This document shows positions 25,914-36,527 of a stretch of 64,000 nucleotides of DNA, one piece after another. Location: NCBI GenBank assembly GCA_017942165.1, contig JAGKSB010000001.1:124001-188000 (forward strand). Reading direction: 5' to 3'. The translations under genes were made by a program, and so were the position numbers. The notes under the pieces were generated by a model. The model was not told the DNA's origin. It made no database searches and worked only from the letters and a program-made list of their open reading frames with translations. Source of the DNA: Rhinopithecimicrobium faecis (GTDB lineage: Bacteria; Bacteroidota; Bacteroidia; Sphingobacteriales; Sphingobacteriaceae). How positions within the stretch are numbered: the first letter of the stretch is position 1; each line of letters begins with the position of its first letter.

Positions 25914-27635
25914 ATGAAATTTAAAAACAGCTACCTCTTTCTAAGTTTTGCACTTGCTCTTACAGCCTGTTCAAGCAGTCAAAAGCTTGCTACCACAAAA
26001 GATAGCAGCATACCTACACCTGCGGCACTAACATTTGCTAAGGCTGCGGTCGTAACAGCACATCCCGAGGCTTCAGCCGTAGGGGTCACAATACTTAAAG
26101 AGCGTGGTAATGCGATCGATGCTTCCATTGCTATCCAATATGCACTGGCTGTGGTCTACCCCAATGCTGGAAATATCGGTGGTGGGGGCTTTATGGTTGT
26201 ACGCACCAACAAAGGGGAGATTAACGCCTTAGACTTCCGTGAAAAAGCCCCTTCACAGGCTAAAGAGGATATGTACTGGGATGCCTCAGGCACACCCATT
26301 ACGGACTTAAGCCTATATGGCCACTTGGCTTCCGGCATCCCTGGAACCGTAGCCGGCACAGCAGCAGCCCATGCGAAATACGGAAGACTTTCGTGGAAGA
26401 AAATTCTTGCTCCAGCGATAGCACTCGCAGAAAAGGGATTCCCTATTACCGCAATGCAAGCGCAAGAAATGAACGCCTTAAAAGCAGATTTCAAAAAATA
26501 TAATAAGCAGGCCGTAGCCTTTGTAAAAGAGGGCGCTTGGAAAGCGGGCGACATCTTAGTCCAAAAGGAATTAGCGAATACCCTACGTGCAGTAGCAGAA
26601 CAAGGGCGGGATGGATTTTATAAAGGCAAAGTAGCCGATCATATCGTGCAGGAGATGAAAGCGGGAAAAGGTATTATTACCCATGCAGATTTAGCAAACT
26701 ATGAAGCAGTATGGCGGAAGCCTTTAACAGGCAGCTACCGCGGTCATGAGCTTATTGCGATGCCTCCACCATCCTCAGGTGGAGCAGCCTTAATAGGATT
26801 ATTAAAATCTGTGGAGCAATATCCCTTATCGAAATGGGGATTCCAGTCGGACTCTACCGTTCGCGTGATGGTGGAAGCAGAACGTCGCGTTTATGCGAAT
26901 CGTGCTTCCTATATGGGAGACCCCGACTTCTATAAAGTTCCCTTACAAGAGTTAATGGATTCAACATTTAATGCACGTAATATGGAAACAATGTCCTTTA
27001 CAAAGGCGACTCCTAGTAGCGCCGTAAAGGCTAACAGCATTCCGGGGTACCAATCCGAAGAGACTACCCATCTGTCGGTAGTCGATGAGGAGGGCAATGC
27101 CGTTTCTGTGACCACGACCTTAAATGGCTCTTATGGCTCTTTGGTTGTCGTAACGGGAGCAGGATTCTTATTAAACAATGAGATGGATGACTTTTCCGTA
27201 AAAGCAGGTGTACCTAATATGTATGGTTTAGTTGGAGGAAAGGCTAATGCTATTGCGCCCAATAAGCGTATGCTAAGCTCTATGACGCCCACAATTATCA
27301 CGAAAGATGGCCAGTTATTTATGGTTGTAGGCACACCAGGCGGATCGACGATTATGACATCGGTCTTTCAGACGATCCTAAATGTAATCGACTTTAAGTA
27401 CGATGCACAGCAGGCCGTTACAGCGTCAAGATTCCACCATCAGTGGTTACCAGATATTGTTTCCGTAGAGAAAGATGCGATAGCCCCCGCTTTAAGAGCT
27501 AAACTTGAAGCCGCAGGATATAGTATTAAACCGCGCGGACCTATTGGGCGTGTAGAGACGATTATAGCCTTACCCAATGGGCGCGTTCAAACGGGTGCTG
27601 ATCCACGTGGGGATGATGTAGCTCGAGGTTATTAA
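25914..27635 (+). CDS. ggt: Gamma-glutamyltransferase
   Basis: 573 aa proenzyme of the Ntn-hydrolase fold that cleaves the gamma-glutamyl bond of glutathione and similar peptides, usually in the periplasm. A lipoprotein-type signal is present (LALTACSSSQK). The family markers are GNAIDASIAIQYALAVVYP, GGGGFMVVR, DFREKAP and, at the self-cleavage site, EETTHLSVVDEEGNAVSVTT, where the Thr before HLSVVD is the expected nucleophile. NGSYGSLVVV and GGSTIMTSVFQTILNVIDF follow. It lies 93 bp after the TonB receptor with a weak terminator between them. Confidence 0.92.
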   Translation: MKFKNSYLFLSFALALTACSSSQKLATTKDSSIPTPAALTFAKAAVVTAHPEASAVGVTILKERGNAIDASIAIQYALAVVYPNAGNIGGGGFMVVRTNKGEINALDFREKAPSQAKEDMYWDASGTPITDLSLYGHLASGIPGTVAGTAAAHAKYGRLSWKKILAPAIALAEKGFPITAMQAQEMNALKADFKKYNKQAVAFVKEGAWKAGDILVQKELANTLRAVAEQGRDGFYKGKVADHIVQEMKAGKGIITHADLANYEAVWRKPLTGSYRGHELIAMPPPSSGGAALIGLLKSVEQYPLSKWGFQSDSTVRVMVEAERRVYANRASYMGDPDFYKVPLQELMDSTFNARNMETMSFTKATPSSAVKANSIPGYQSEETTHLSVVDEEGNAVSVTTTLNGSYGSLVVVTGAGFLLNNEMDDFSVKAGVPNMYGLVGGKANAIAPNKRMLSSMTPTIITKDGQLFMVVGTPGGSTIMTSVFQTILNVIDFKYDAQQAVTASRFHHQWLPDIVSVEKDAIAPALRAKLEAAGYSIKPRGPIGRVETIIALPNGRVQTGADPRGDDVARGY

Positions 27636-27642
27636 CAAAAAA

Positions 27643-27672
27643 AAATCCCGCTTCCATAAAGAAGCGGGATTT
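27643..27672. terminator. Bidirectional terminator between ggt and groL
   Basis: AAATCCCGCTTC (27643-27654) pairs with GAAGCGGGATTT (27661-27672) around CATAAA. A-rich on the left and T-rich on the right, so it can serve both convergent genes. Confidence 0.85.
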
Positions 27673-27691
27673 ATTATTTATACAGGGATGA

Positions 27692-29326
<1,635 letters not shown>

Positions 29327-29345
29327 GTTATGTTAATTTTTTAAG

Positions 29346-29370
29346 GATGGGAGCCTAGGCTACGTCCATC
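29346..29370. repeat. groES-groL intergenic palindrome
   Basis: GATGG (29346-29350) and CCATC (29366-29370) flank the perfect 10-bp palindrome AGCCTAGGCT (29352-29361). The same 10-mer sits in the loop of the hairpin at 39005-39053. Confidence 0.6.
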
Positions 29371-29417
29371 TGAGTTGACAGAAAATCTATCTTGTTAAGA
29401 ATTTAAAAAAACGATTA

Positions 29418-29693
29418 TTATAAAACTGCGTAAATATCAGCTTCACGCATAATTAAGTACTCTTTACCTTCATATGTAATTTCAGTACCCGCATATTTAC
29501 CATACAATACCTGATCACCAACTTTTACAGTTAAAGGCTCATCTACTTTACCTGCACCCACAGCTACGACGATACCCGATTGAGGTTTTTCTTTTGCTGT
29601 GTCAGGGATATAAATACCAGATGCTGTTTTTTCTTCTGCAGGAGCAGCTTCAACAACTACTCTGTCTCCGATAGGTTTAATATTTAATGCCAT
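29418..29693 (-). CDS. groS: Co-chaperonin GroES
   Basis: 91 aa, the lid of the GroEL chamber. It begins [11 protein letters not shown] and contains the mobile-loop region [21 protein letters not shown] and the closing [18 protein letters not shown], all typical. First gene of the groES-groL operon. No CIRCE element was found upstream; instead there are iterated TGTCA motifs at 29786-29840. Confidence 0.97.
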   Translation of the reverse strand: MALNIKPIGDRVVVEAAPAEEKTASGIYIPDTAKEKPQSGIVVAVGAGKVDEPLTVKVGDQVLYGKYAGTEITYEGKEYLIMREADIYAVL

Positions 29694-29785
29694 AATAATA
29701 TTGAATTTATAATATAATTAATTTATGTTCTTGTTTAGTAGAGATAGTGCATCAATTATGCCAAATGCTAATTCTAGGGCATTGA

Positions 29786-29840
29786 TGTCAGTTTTTCATT
29801 TTCAGGTCTGACAAAAGCGAACAGCTGTGTCAGTATGTCA
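29786..29840. promoter_or_regulatory. TGTCA iterons upstream of groES
   Basis: TGTCAG at 29786-29791, the inverted copy CTGACA at 29808-29813, TGTCAG at 29828-29833 and TGTCA at 29836-29840, all within 55 bp and 93-147 bp upstream of the groES start. The pattern looks like a multi-site operator or alternative heat-shock control element. Function is inferred. Confidence 0.4.
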
Positions 29841-29851
29841 CCACAGGGAAA

Positions 29852-29884
29852 TAAAAAAGGCTATCTTCGGAGAAGATAGCCTTT
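29852..29884 (-). terminator. Terminator of the secG transcript
   Basis: A 12-bp stem (29857-29868 with 29872-29883) with a GGA loop. Read on the minus strand it is followed by TTTTTTAT, and it begins 22 bp after the secG stop. Confidence 0.85.
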
Positions 29885-29905
29885 AAATAGGAATATAGCA
29901 AACGC

Positions 29906-30286
29906 TTATTTCGAAGAGTCTGCTGGTGCAGCTGGCGCTTGTTGCGCTGGAGCTGGTGTTGTTTGTTGTTGCGGTGCTGCTTGAGAATTATTTAAATTTA
30001 AAGCAGGGTTTGCTTGTGCTGGAGCCTCAATTTGACTACCTAAACCGGATACAGATCCACTTTGAGATGGGCCTAATATATTAATAGCAATACAGAAGAC
30101 CATAATTGCGATTACCAACCCCCAAGTACCTTTTTCTAAGAAATCACCCGTACGTTTTACGCCCATAATATTCGATCCACCGGCGAAACCCGAAGATAAA
30201 CCACCACCTTTAGGATTCTGAATTAAGACGAAAAAGGACAATAAAACACTTGCCAAGATAATAAGGACAAAAAATAATGTTTGCAT
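29906..30286 (-). CDS. secG: Preprotein translocase subunit SecG
   Basis: 126 aa. Two transmembrane helices (LFFVLIILASVLLSFFVLIQ and TWGLVIAIMVFCIAINILG) flank the conserved NPKGGGLSSGFAGGSNIMGVKRTGDFLEK loop (recognisable from GGGLSSGFAGGSN). It assists SecYE in protein export. The C-terminal ~40 residues form a Gln/Pro/Ala-rich low-complexity tail (QQQTTPAPAQQAP), common in Bacteroidota SecG. Last gene of the miaB / sigma-54 regulator / lptE / TPR / secG run. Confidence 0.93.
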   Translation of the reverse strand: MQTLFFVLIILASVLLSFFVLIQNPKGGGLSSGFAGGSNIMGVKRTGDFLEKGTWGLVIAIMVFCIAINILGPSQSGSVSGLGSQIEAPAQANPALNLNNSQAAPQQQTTPAPAQQAPAAPADSSK

Positions 30287-30298
30287 TTCTTAAGTATA

Positions 30299-31384
30299 TT
30301 AATTTAATTTCTTTTCTAAATCACTGATTTGTTTCGCAAAGTACGAATTTTTTTCCGGTATTTTCAAAATTAATTTTCGATAGACCTCTATTGCTTTAGG
30401 GAATAGGCCTTGTTCCGCGTAAATACGTGCTAATGTTTCAGTTACCAGTGAAAATTGGTCTTCTGAGGACTTGCGTGCCTTATTTTCCGTATTAATTTTA
30501 TCCGGTTGCGGCGGTTTTATCTGAGGATCTTCACGAATAAATTTTTCGATAACTTCATCCGTCTTTTTCTGCACCTGGAAAGGGATTGTTTGTTTAAACT
30601 CCTCGCCAAGCTTAGATTCAGGCTCCTGCAGATGGAAGATATTTTCCTTAATTTGCTGATCCAAGGTCTGCGCATCTAAGTGTTGAGCCATCTTCTCTAC
30701 GACCTTTTGCGTCGTCCCTACCTTTGGGAGTACCGGATTCGCATAGGGCTGATAAGTATCAGCATATTCTAAGCGCGTCTTATTGAGCCACCACTGGAAG
30801 CTATAAGGCATTAAATCATCGTTATAAATACTGACACGCGCCTGATCCTCCTCTTTATTAGTGGGGGCTTTTGCGGTACTACGGAATGAATCTAAGGTAT
30901 CTATAGAAAGTTCTGTATCTACACTGAAGTAGCTACTTGCCGTAGCGGCACCATCAATCAGCTTTTTTAAAGCCTGGTCGTCAGCGTTTGCAGGCTCCTC
31001 CGTTAAAATCGTAGGCTCCAGGGCTAAGACTTCGGCTTCTTCAATAAAAGAAACTTCAAAATCACCGGAAGTGACTTCGGTTGTTTCTTCCTCCACGATT
31101 GCATCAGCTATTTCTGGAAAATGTACGATCCCCGAAAAATCAATAATAGGGCGCGTAATATATTCAAACAACCAAATGGGGGAGCTTGCATATAAGAGCG
31201 TAGAGGAAATATTAGGCAGCTCCTGATAGTCTAGGAACTGGCGCTTCTCATACGCAAAGCGCAGAGGCTGTGAATAAGGATATTTTAGAATCAGTTGCAA
31301 CAAATCGTGCTCACCAACCCGAGAAGGGTCCGCAAGTGCTTGATGGTATAATTCTTTTAGGGATGTTTGTTCCAAAGTTCTCAT
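30299..31384 (-). CDS. Tetratricopeptide-repeat-type hypothetical protein
   Basis: 361 aa, no signal peptide. The N-terminal ~80 residues are a helical region (LQLILKYPYSQPLRFAYEKRQF), the middle is acidic and low in pattern, and residues ~310-361 form at least one TPR (LVTETLARIYAEQGLFPKAIEVYRKLILKIPEKN). Proteins of this layout lie between lptE and secG in many Sphingobacteriaceae. Function unknown; a link to envelope assembly is suggested only by the neighbours. Gaps to lptE (14 bp) and secG (12 bp) support one operon. Confidence 0.75.
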   Translation of the reverse strand: MRTLEQTSLKELYHQALADPSRVGEHDLLQLILKYPYSQPLRFAYEKRQFLDYQELPNISSTLLYASSPIWLFEYITRPIIDFSGIVHFPEIADAIVEEETTEVTSGDFEVSFIEEAEVLALEPTILTEEPANADDQALKKLIDGAATASSYFSVDTELSIDTLDSFRSTAKAPTNKEEDQARVSIYNDDLMPYSFQWWLNKTRLEYADTYQPYANPVLPKVGTTQKVVEKMAQHLDAQTLDQQIKENIFHLQEPESKLGEEFKQTIPFQVQKKTDEVIEKFIREDPQIKPPQPDKINTENKARKSSEDQFSLVTETLARIYAEQGLFPKAIEVYRKLILKIPEKNSYFAKQISDLEKKLN

Positions 31385-31398
31385 ATACTAAATATCGG

Positions 31399-31926
31399 CT
31401 ACCAGTTCGCGAATGCTCTATTGTAAACATCTTCCGTTAACATCAGAATAATATCTTTTGTCAGCTGCTCTTCCTGCGACTCTAAAGGGGTATTCTGTGT
31501 GGAGAAGTCTTTAAATCTAGAAAAAGTTTCTTCAAAACTATCATCTGTCTTAACACTATTTGTATACTTTACTTTGATGGTAATGGTAATTCTATTGAGG
31601 GCTGCTCGATCCGTACCAGCCTCTACCGCAGCAGGGGTAATGGTATAGTCGGTGATAAAACCTTCAAAAATCCCATCTCCACCAGCACTTACCTGACTTA
31701 AGCGCGATTGATTACGAATGCGCTCTTTCAAGCCTTCCGTAAAATTCTGACTTAATGTTGGATTTACTAGCGCCGAAATATTTTCAAAATATTGGATATC
31801 CACGGTCTTCATCCCCTCGGGAATGGATCCCCCCGTAAAAGAATAGCTGACACCACAGCTGACCATAAGCGTCAGGATGCTGCAGTAAAGCAATGATTTT
31901 AGGGTCACATTTTTCAATCTATGCAT
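31399..31926 (-). CDS. lptE: LptE-family LPS-assembly lipoprotein
   Basis: 175 aa. Signal peptide with lipobox LMVSC (Cys ~24), then YSFTGGSIPEGMKTVDIQYF, NPTLSQNFTEGLKERIRNQSRL and FEGFITDYTITP, the layout of the Bacteroidota LptE family. LptE partners the LptD barrel that inserts lipopolysaccharide in the outer leaflet. It lies 12 bp downstream of the sigma-54 regulator gene. The gene is short and has no visible defect. Confidence 0.85.
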   Translation of the reverse strand: MHRLKNVTLKSLLYCSILTLMVSCGVSYSFTGGSIPEGMKTVDIQYFENISALVNPTLSQNFTEGLKERIRNQSRLSQVSAGGDGIFEGFITDYTITPAAVEAGTDRAALNRITITIKVKYTNSVKTDDSFEETFSRFKDFSTQNTPLESQEEQLTKDIILMLTEDVYNRAFANW

Positions 31927-31937
31927 GATTCACGCTA

Positions 31938-33215
31938 TTATCCTAAATTTAAGTCTTTAATTTTTCTATACAAGGTACGTTCCGAGATGCCGAGCTCCTG
32001 CGCAGCAGCTTTACGCTTTCCTTTATGTTTTTTCAGGGCCTTCTTAATAAGATCAGATTCTTTTTCCGTTAAAGAAAGCGACTCTTCTACTTCTTCTGCC
32101 TCTTGCGTCGTATAACGCACAAAGTCATCATTCCCATAATTTGTTGGCGCTTTGCTAACAGTGGGATTATGAATTGTCAGCGTCGGACCTGCTGTTAACT
32201 CCGCGGTGCCTAAGCTGTTGGCAGGCTCCACCTCCTGATATAAACGATTAATATACGGAGAATTTTCATCAAAAGTAGCGGGATTAACACCATTTTGAAT
32301 TAGTTCAACTACTAATTTCTTTAGATCGACCATATCCTTCTTCATATCGAAGAGCACCTTATACAGTAAATCGCGTTCCGAGAAATCCTCCTTTGTTGCG
32401 GTGTTTCCCACTAACGCTGGAAGGGCAGATTTTGACTCTTCTGGAAGATATTTCTGCAAGATAAATGCATTGACACTACGCTCTTTTTCAAGCACCGCAA
32501 TCTGTTCTGCAATATTCTTTAACTGACGTATATTTCCTGGCCACGCATAGGATTTCAGCAACTCTTGTGCATCCTCCGTAAGGTGAATAGCAGGAGTACG
32601 ATATTTATCAGAAAAGTCTACTACAAACTTTCGAAACAGCAGGTTGATATCATCAGGACGCTCTCTAAGGGGAGGTACATAGAGTGGCACCGTATTGAGG
32701 CGATAATATAAATCTTCACGAAACTTACCTTTCTGTACCGCAGCATAGACCTCCACATTGGTGGCCGCTACGACACGGACATTTGTCTTCTGCACCTTGG
32801 AGGAGCCTACACGAATGTATTCACCCGACTCCAAGACACGCAAAAGGCGTGCTTGGGTACCCATAGGCAACTCGCCTACTTCATCCAAAAAGATCGTGCC
32901 CCCATCGACCACTTCAAAGTATCCTTTTCGAGCCTCATGGGCCCCCGTAAAAGAGCCTTTTTCATGACCAAACAACTCGGAATCAATGGTTCCTTCCGGA
33001 ATAGCACCGCAGTTTACAGCAATAAAAGGGCCGTGCTTACGTGCCGAAAGCTGATGAATAATATGAGAAAACACCTCCTTACCAGCTCCGGATTCTCCTT
33101 GCACTAATACCGAAATATCCGTAGGAGCAACCTGCTTTGCAATATCAATGGCCCGATTTAATAGGGGGGAATTACCTATAATTCCGAATCTATTTTTTAT
33201 ATCTTGATTATCCAT
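31938..33215 (-). CDS. Sigma-54-dependent transcriptional activator
   Basis: 425 aa from ATG 33215 (MDNQDIKNRFGIIGNSPL), chosen because a longer frame opening at 33275 would overlap miaB. The AAA+ core has Walker A GESGAGKE, ELFGHEKGSFTGAHEARKGYFE (GAFTGA loop with Ser for Ala), Walker B GGTIFLDEVGELP, the sensor region RVVAATNVEV and a Fis-type C-terminal HTH (KRKAAAQELGISERTLYRKI). There is no receiver or GAF domain, so activity is not set by a visible phosphorylation site. It lies 20 bp after miaB and 12 bp before lptE; such coupling of an enhancer-binding protein to lptE/secG is common in Bacteroidota. Confidence 0.9.
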   Translation of the reverse strand: MDNQDIKNRFGIIGNSPLLNRAIDIAKQVAPTDISVLVQGESGAGKEVFSHIIHQLSARKHGPFIAVNCGAIPEGTIDSELFGHEKGSFTGAHEARKGYFEVVDGGTIFLDEVGELPMGTQARLLRVLESGEYIRVGSSKVQKTNVRVVAATNVEVYAAVQKGKFREDLYYRLNTVPLYVPPLRERPDDINLLFRKFVVDFSDKYRTPAIHLTEDAQELLKSYAWPGNIRQLKNIAEQIAVLEKERSVNAFILQKYLPEESKSALPALVGNTATKEDFSERDLLYKVLFDMKKDMVDLKKLVVELIQNGVNPATFDENSPYINRLYQEVEPANSLGTAELTAGPTLTIHNPTVSKAPTNYGNDDFVRYTTQEAEEVEESLSLTEKESDLIKKALKKHKGKRKAAAQELGISERTLYRKIKDLNLG

Positions 33216-33235
33216 GGATTTCGTTTTTGACTGTA

Positions 33236-34672
33236 TTAATCGACGATACGACCAATTAATGTCGCTGAAGTACAAGAATCAATATATACCTGTACATAGT
33301 CTCCAACTTTATAAGCTGCATTTACAGGAAATACAGCCATGGCATTTTGATCATTTCTACCTGCATAATCCTTATCCGAACGTTTCGAAAAACCTTCAAT
33401 TAAGATACGCTGTGTCTTTCCTACAAAATTCTGTAGACGCTCTAAGCTGTGGATACGTTGTTTTGCCACCACCTCAGTAAGGCGGCGTTTCTTAATATCC
33501 TCAGGAATATCATCTTCAAAACGCTTCGCCGCTAATGTCCCTGGACGTTCCGAATAGGCAAACATAAAAGCATAATCATATTTCACATAATCCATCATGC
33601 TTAAAGTCTCTTGGTGCTCTTCTTCCGTTTCAGTACAGAAACCTGTAATTATATCCGTAGAAATTCCACATCCTGGAATAATACGATTGATCGCATCAAC
33701 GCGGTTGATATACCAATCGCGGTCATAGGTACGGTTCATCAGGTCTAAGACACGTGAACTACCAGACTGCACCGGAAGGTGGATATATTTACAGATATTA
33801 GCGTATTTACCCATGGTATATAACACTTCATCGGTAATATCTTTGGGGTGTGATGTCGAAAAGCGGATACGAAGTAACGGGTTAACTTCTGCTACGCGAG
33901 CAAGCAAATCGGAGAAAGAAACTGCTTTTTGGGGCTCTTCTCCTTCAGCAACTGCAGCCGTATATTTATAAGAATCCACATTTTGACCTAATAAAGTCAC
34001 CTCACGGTAGCCCTCATTAAATAAATCTTGTGCTTCCTTTACGATGGATTCCGGATCGCGTGAACGCTCTCTACCACGGGTAAATGGAACCACACAGAAA
34101 GAACACATATTATCACAACCGCGCATAATAGAAATAAATGCGGTGATACCATTGGTATTCAATCGTACAGGGCTGATATCAGCATAGGTCTCTTCACGTG
34201 ATAATAACACATTTACAGAACGAGCACCATCATCTACCTGCGCAATTAAATTTGGAAGATCGCGGTAAGCATCTGGACCTACTACAACATCCACCAACTT
34301 CTCTTCTTCCAGGAACTTCGCTTTCAGACGTTCGGCCATACAACCTAACACGCCTACAATCATTCCTGGGTTATTTTTCTTTGCAAATTCAAACTCTTTA
34401 AGCCGATTGCGCACACGCTGCTCCGCATTCTCACGAATGGAACAAGTGTTTATAAAGACTACATCCGCTTCATTGTAATTCTTCGTGGTCTCAAATCCAT
34501 TATCCAATAGAATAGAAGCCACAATCTCAGAATCTGAGAAGTTCATTTGACAGCCGTAGCTCTCAATATATAATTTACGTCCATTGCTTTTAGCAGGTTC
34601 CTTTTCTAATAAAAGGGCCTCTCCCTGTCTCGCTTCGTCGTGTTCTTTTGTCGTATGTGTAAACTCTAGCAT
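33236..34672 (-). CDS. miaB: tRNA 2-methylthio-N6-isopentenyladenosine synthase
   Basis: 478 aa, a radical-SAM methylthiotransferase acting on i6A37 of tRNAs reading UNN codons. The N-terminal UPF0004 domain carries the three cluster Cys ([36 protein letters not shown]). The radical SAM motif is [23 protein letters not shown] (key Cys in CDNMCSFC). A C-terminal TRAM domain ends with [20 protein letters not shown]. The first ~30 residues before KLYIESYGC are a variable extension. First gene of the run down to secG. Confidence 0.96.
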   Translation of the reverse strand: MLEFTHTTKEHDEARQGEALLLEKEPAKSNGRKLYIESYGCQMNFSDSEIVASILLDNGFETTKNYNEADVVFINTCSIRENAEQRVRNRLKEFEFAKKNNPGMIVGVLGCMAERLKAKFLEEEKLVDVVVGPDAYRDLPNLIAQVDDGARSVNVLLSREETYADISPVRLNTNGITAFISIMRGCDNMCSFCVVPFTRGRERSRDPESIVKEAQDLFNEGYREVTLLGQNVDSYKYTAAVAEGEEPQKAVSFSDLLARVAEVNPLLRIRFSTSHPKDITDEVLYTMGKYANICKYIHLPVQSGSSRVLDLMNRTYDRDWYINRVDAINRIIPGCGISTDIITGFCTETEEEHQETLSMMDYVKYDYAFMFAYSERPGTLAAKRFEDDIPEDIKKRRLTEVVAKQRIHSLERLQNFVGKTQRILIEGFSKRSDKDYAGRNDQNAMAVFPVNAAYKVGDYVQVYIDSCTSATLIGRIVD

Positions 34673-34778
34673 AACTCAAATTTCAAGAATACAAAGTTAG
34701 AAATAAAAATCTGTAAAAGGTGACAGTTTGACAGCCTTTTACAAGAATTTAACAGGAATTTAAACCTTCATTTAGGGC

Positions 34779-34815
34779 AAAAAAAAATCCTTCTATGCCG
34801 TGGCATAGAAGGATT
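34779..34815 (-). terminator. Terminator after the OmpA-like gene
   Basis: AATCCTTCTATGC (34786-34798) pairs with GCATAGAAGGATT (34803-34815) around CGTG. On the minus strand it is followed by a run of nine Ts. It starts 25 bp after the OmpA-like stop. Confidence 0.88.
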
Positions 34816-34839
34816 CTATATGATATATGCTACTAGCGC

Positions 34840-35526
34840 TTATTTTGATTGGCTAATTGCTTCTTGTTGCATTGATTTAGATGCTACAATAACAATCTCT
34901 ACACGACGGTTATCAGCACGTCCTGCTTCTGTGTTATTGTCACCAATTGGCTCTGAAAAGTTCTTACCTTGAGTCGTTACACGAGAAGAAGATAAACCTT
35001 GCGCTACCGCGTAAGCTTTAACAGCTGCTGCACGAGCTTCAGAAACAGTTTGGTTTGCAGATAAAGAACCTACGTTATCTGTGTGACCAATCACTAAGAT
35101 TTGTGTACCTGACTCTTTATTTAATGTGTTTACTAAGTTGCTAATATTTTCTTTAGCAGAAGCTTTTAACGTAGACTTGTTGAAATCAAATAAAATACCT
35201 GAATCAAACTTAACGATGATACCTTCACCTGTTTGCGTTACTTCAGCACCTTCTACTGTTTTCGCAATCTCTGCAGCTTGCTTATCCATCTTTTTACCGA
35301 TCAATACACCTGCAGCTCCACCAATCGCAGCACCTGCAATCGCGCCGATAGCTGTGTTACCAGCTTTACCACCGATTAAAGCACCGATACCTGCACCTGC
35401 AGCTGTACCAATACCTGCTCCTTTTGTTGTATTACTCATATTTTGAATGGAAGCACAACTAGAGAACAACATCGCCGATGTTGCTACAGTTAATCCAAAT
35501 ACCGCGAGTTTTCTATTCATATTCAT
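34840..35526 (-). CDS. OmpA-family lipoprotein with glycine zipper
   Basis: 228 aa. Lipoprotein signal with lipobox FSSC (Cys ~24). A glycine-zipper membrane segment follows (GIGALIGGKAGNTAIGAIAG), then the OmpA-like peptidoglycan-binding domain (residues ~105-220): FDSGILFDFNKSTLK, VIGHTDNVGSLSANQTVSEARA and DNRRVEIVI with the conserved Asp and Arg. It probably links the outer membrane to peptidoglycan. Monocistronic, with a clear promoter and terminator, which fits an abundant envelope protein. Confidence 0.92.
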   Translation of the reverse strand: MNMNRKLAVFGLTVATSAMLFSSCASIQNMSNTTKGAGIGTAAGAGIGALIGGKAGNTAIGAIAGAAIGGAAGVLIGKKMDKQAAEIAKTVEGAEVTQTGEGIIVKFDSGILFDFNKSTLKASAKENISNLVNTLNKESGTQILVIGHTDNVGSLSANQTVSEARAAAVKAYAVAQGLSSSRVTTQGKNFSEPIGDNNTEAGRADNRRVEIVIVASKSMQQEAISQSK

Positions 35527-35569
35527 CTTTTGAAAATTTTCAGTTTAAACTATCTACAGAGCTTTAAAA

Positions 35570-35596
35570 CAAAGCTAGTGCCAAAAATACAACAAA
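35570..35596 (-). promoter_or_regulatory. Promoter of the OmpA-like gene
   Basis: On the minus strand TTTG (35593-35596) is followed after 15 bp by TAGCTTTG (35570-35577), which matches TAnnTTTG. The spacing is slightly short. The leader to the start codon would be about 40 nt. Confidence 0.55.
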
Positions 35597-35654
35597 CTTA
35601 ATACATTTGAAATATTTAATTACTTATAGTCCTAATTATCCTATAAGGAATTAA

Positions 35655-36422
35655 TTATCTTTCTTGAATAGGGACTTCTATTTTCGGTAAACGGTCTGAT
35701 TTAGGACGACCATTTTTTTCGTACAGCTCGAAGTTGCTTTTTATATAATTTAAGACATCATATTGTCCCCAGCTGTTAACCATATGAAAAGAAGGGCGAT
35801 AAATATCCATAAAAGACTGTAGCTGATCACCTTCTAACCCGGTATGCTGCGTGACAAGGGTTTTATTAAACACGCGATCTACCTTTGTCTCCTCCAGCTC
35901 CTTATCCATCATGCGACTGAAACGCTTTGCATTCTTAGCCTCCCGACCAAAGAGATTATAGAGTGCTGTAGCTGGTGAGGATACATAGGAACGGAAATTG
36001 TTATTTCCATTATTATAAATACCTTTCCGTTCGTAATCCTTCATATAGGACCGCAATTCTGCCTCCTTACTCAAGCGATCTACATTAACAGTCTCCAACT
36101 GAATTCCTGCCTGCATCTCTATTACAAAGTCCTGTAAACTATACAGTACAGTCTTTACTGTGCCATACCCAATCTTAGTAAAAGAAAGGCTATCACCCAC
36201 GGAAGCGGCCACATTAAAAACACCAAAGTTATTAGAAATTACCTGATGCTTAGTACGAAGATTGGTGATATTAACATCTACCAAACGGTTACTTACCCCT
36301 TTCTCCAATACGACTCCAGAAACCTGCTGAATCATTTGTGCTTGAGCCACACCAATCCCTAGGCTACTTAAGAATAGTAAACACACAATAACATAAGTAT
36401 TAAATCCAATTCTCTGTACCAT
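35655..36422 (-). CDS. Carboxypeptidase-regulatory-like domain protein
   Basis: 255 aa from ATG 36422 (MVQRIGFNTYVIVCLLFLSSLGIGVAQAQ), a good signal peptide; a longer frame adds 11 residues upstream without a better start. The next ~80 residues form a CarboxypepD_reg-like beta-sandwich (VSGVVLEKGVSNRLVDVNIT, GDSLSFTKIGYGTVK) as found at the N-terminus of TonB receptors, here without any barrel. The rest is helical and charged with no motif I recognise. Probably periplasmic or outer-membrane-attached; function unknown. Confidence 0.72.
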   Translation of the reverse strand: MVQRIGFNTYVIVCLLFLSSLGIGVAQAQMIQQVSGVVLEKGVSNRLVDVNITNLRTKHQVISNNFGVFNVAASVGDSLSFTKIGYGTVKTVLYSLQDFVIEMQAGIQLETVNVDRLSKEAELRSYMKDYERKGIYNNGNNNFRSYVSSPATALYNLFGREAKNAKRFSRMMDKELEETKVDRVFNKTLVTQHTGLEGDQLQSFMDIYRPSFHMVNSWGQYDVLNYIKSNFELYEKNGRPKSDRLPKIEVPIQER

Positions 36423-36527
36423 ATGGATAAATGTAACAATTGTTAAGAAAAGCAAGTGTTAAAAAACATTAAATCTTTCGACATACACCTTTAGCAGCTT
36501 GCAAAGCTATCAAACAATTCCTCCAGC

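Noticed and set aside
29694..29905. CIRCE element upstream of groES
   Set aside because: No TTAGCACTC-N9-GAGTGCTAA pattern, even with two mismatches, was found; only TGTCA repeats.
31938..33275. Longer start for the sigma-54 regulator
   Set aside because: A start at 33275 adds 20 residues without family resemblance and overlaps the miaB 3' end by 40 bp; ATG 33215 fits the spacing.
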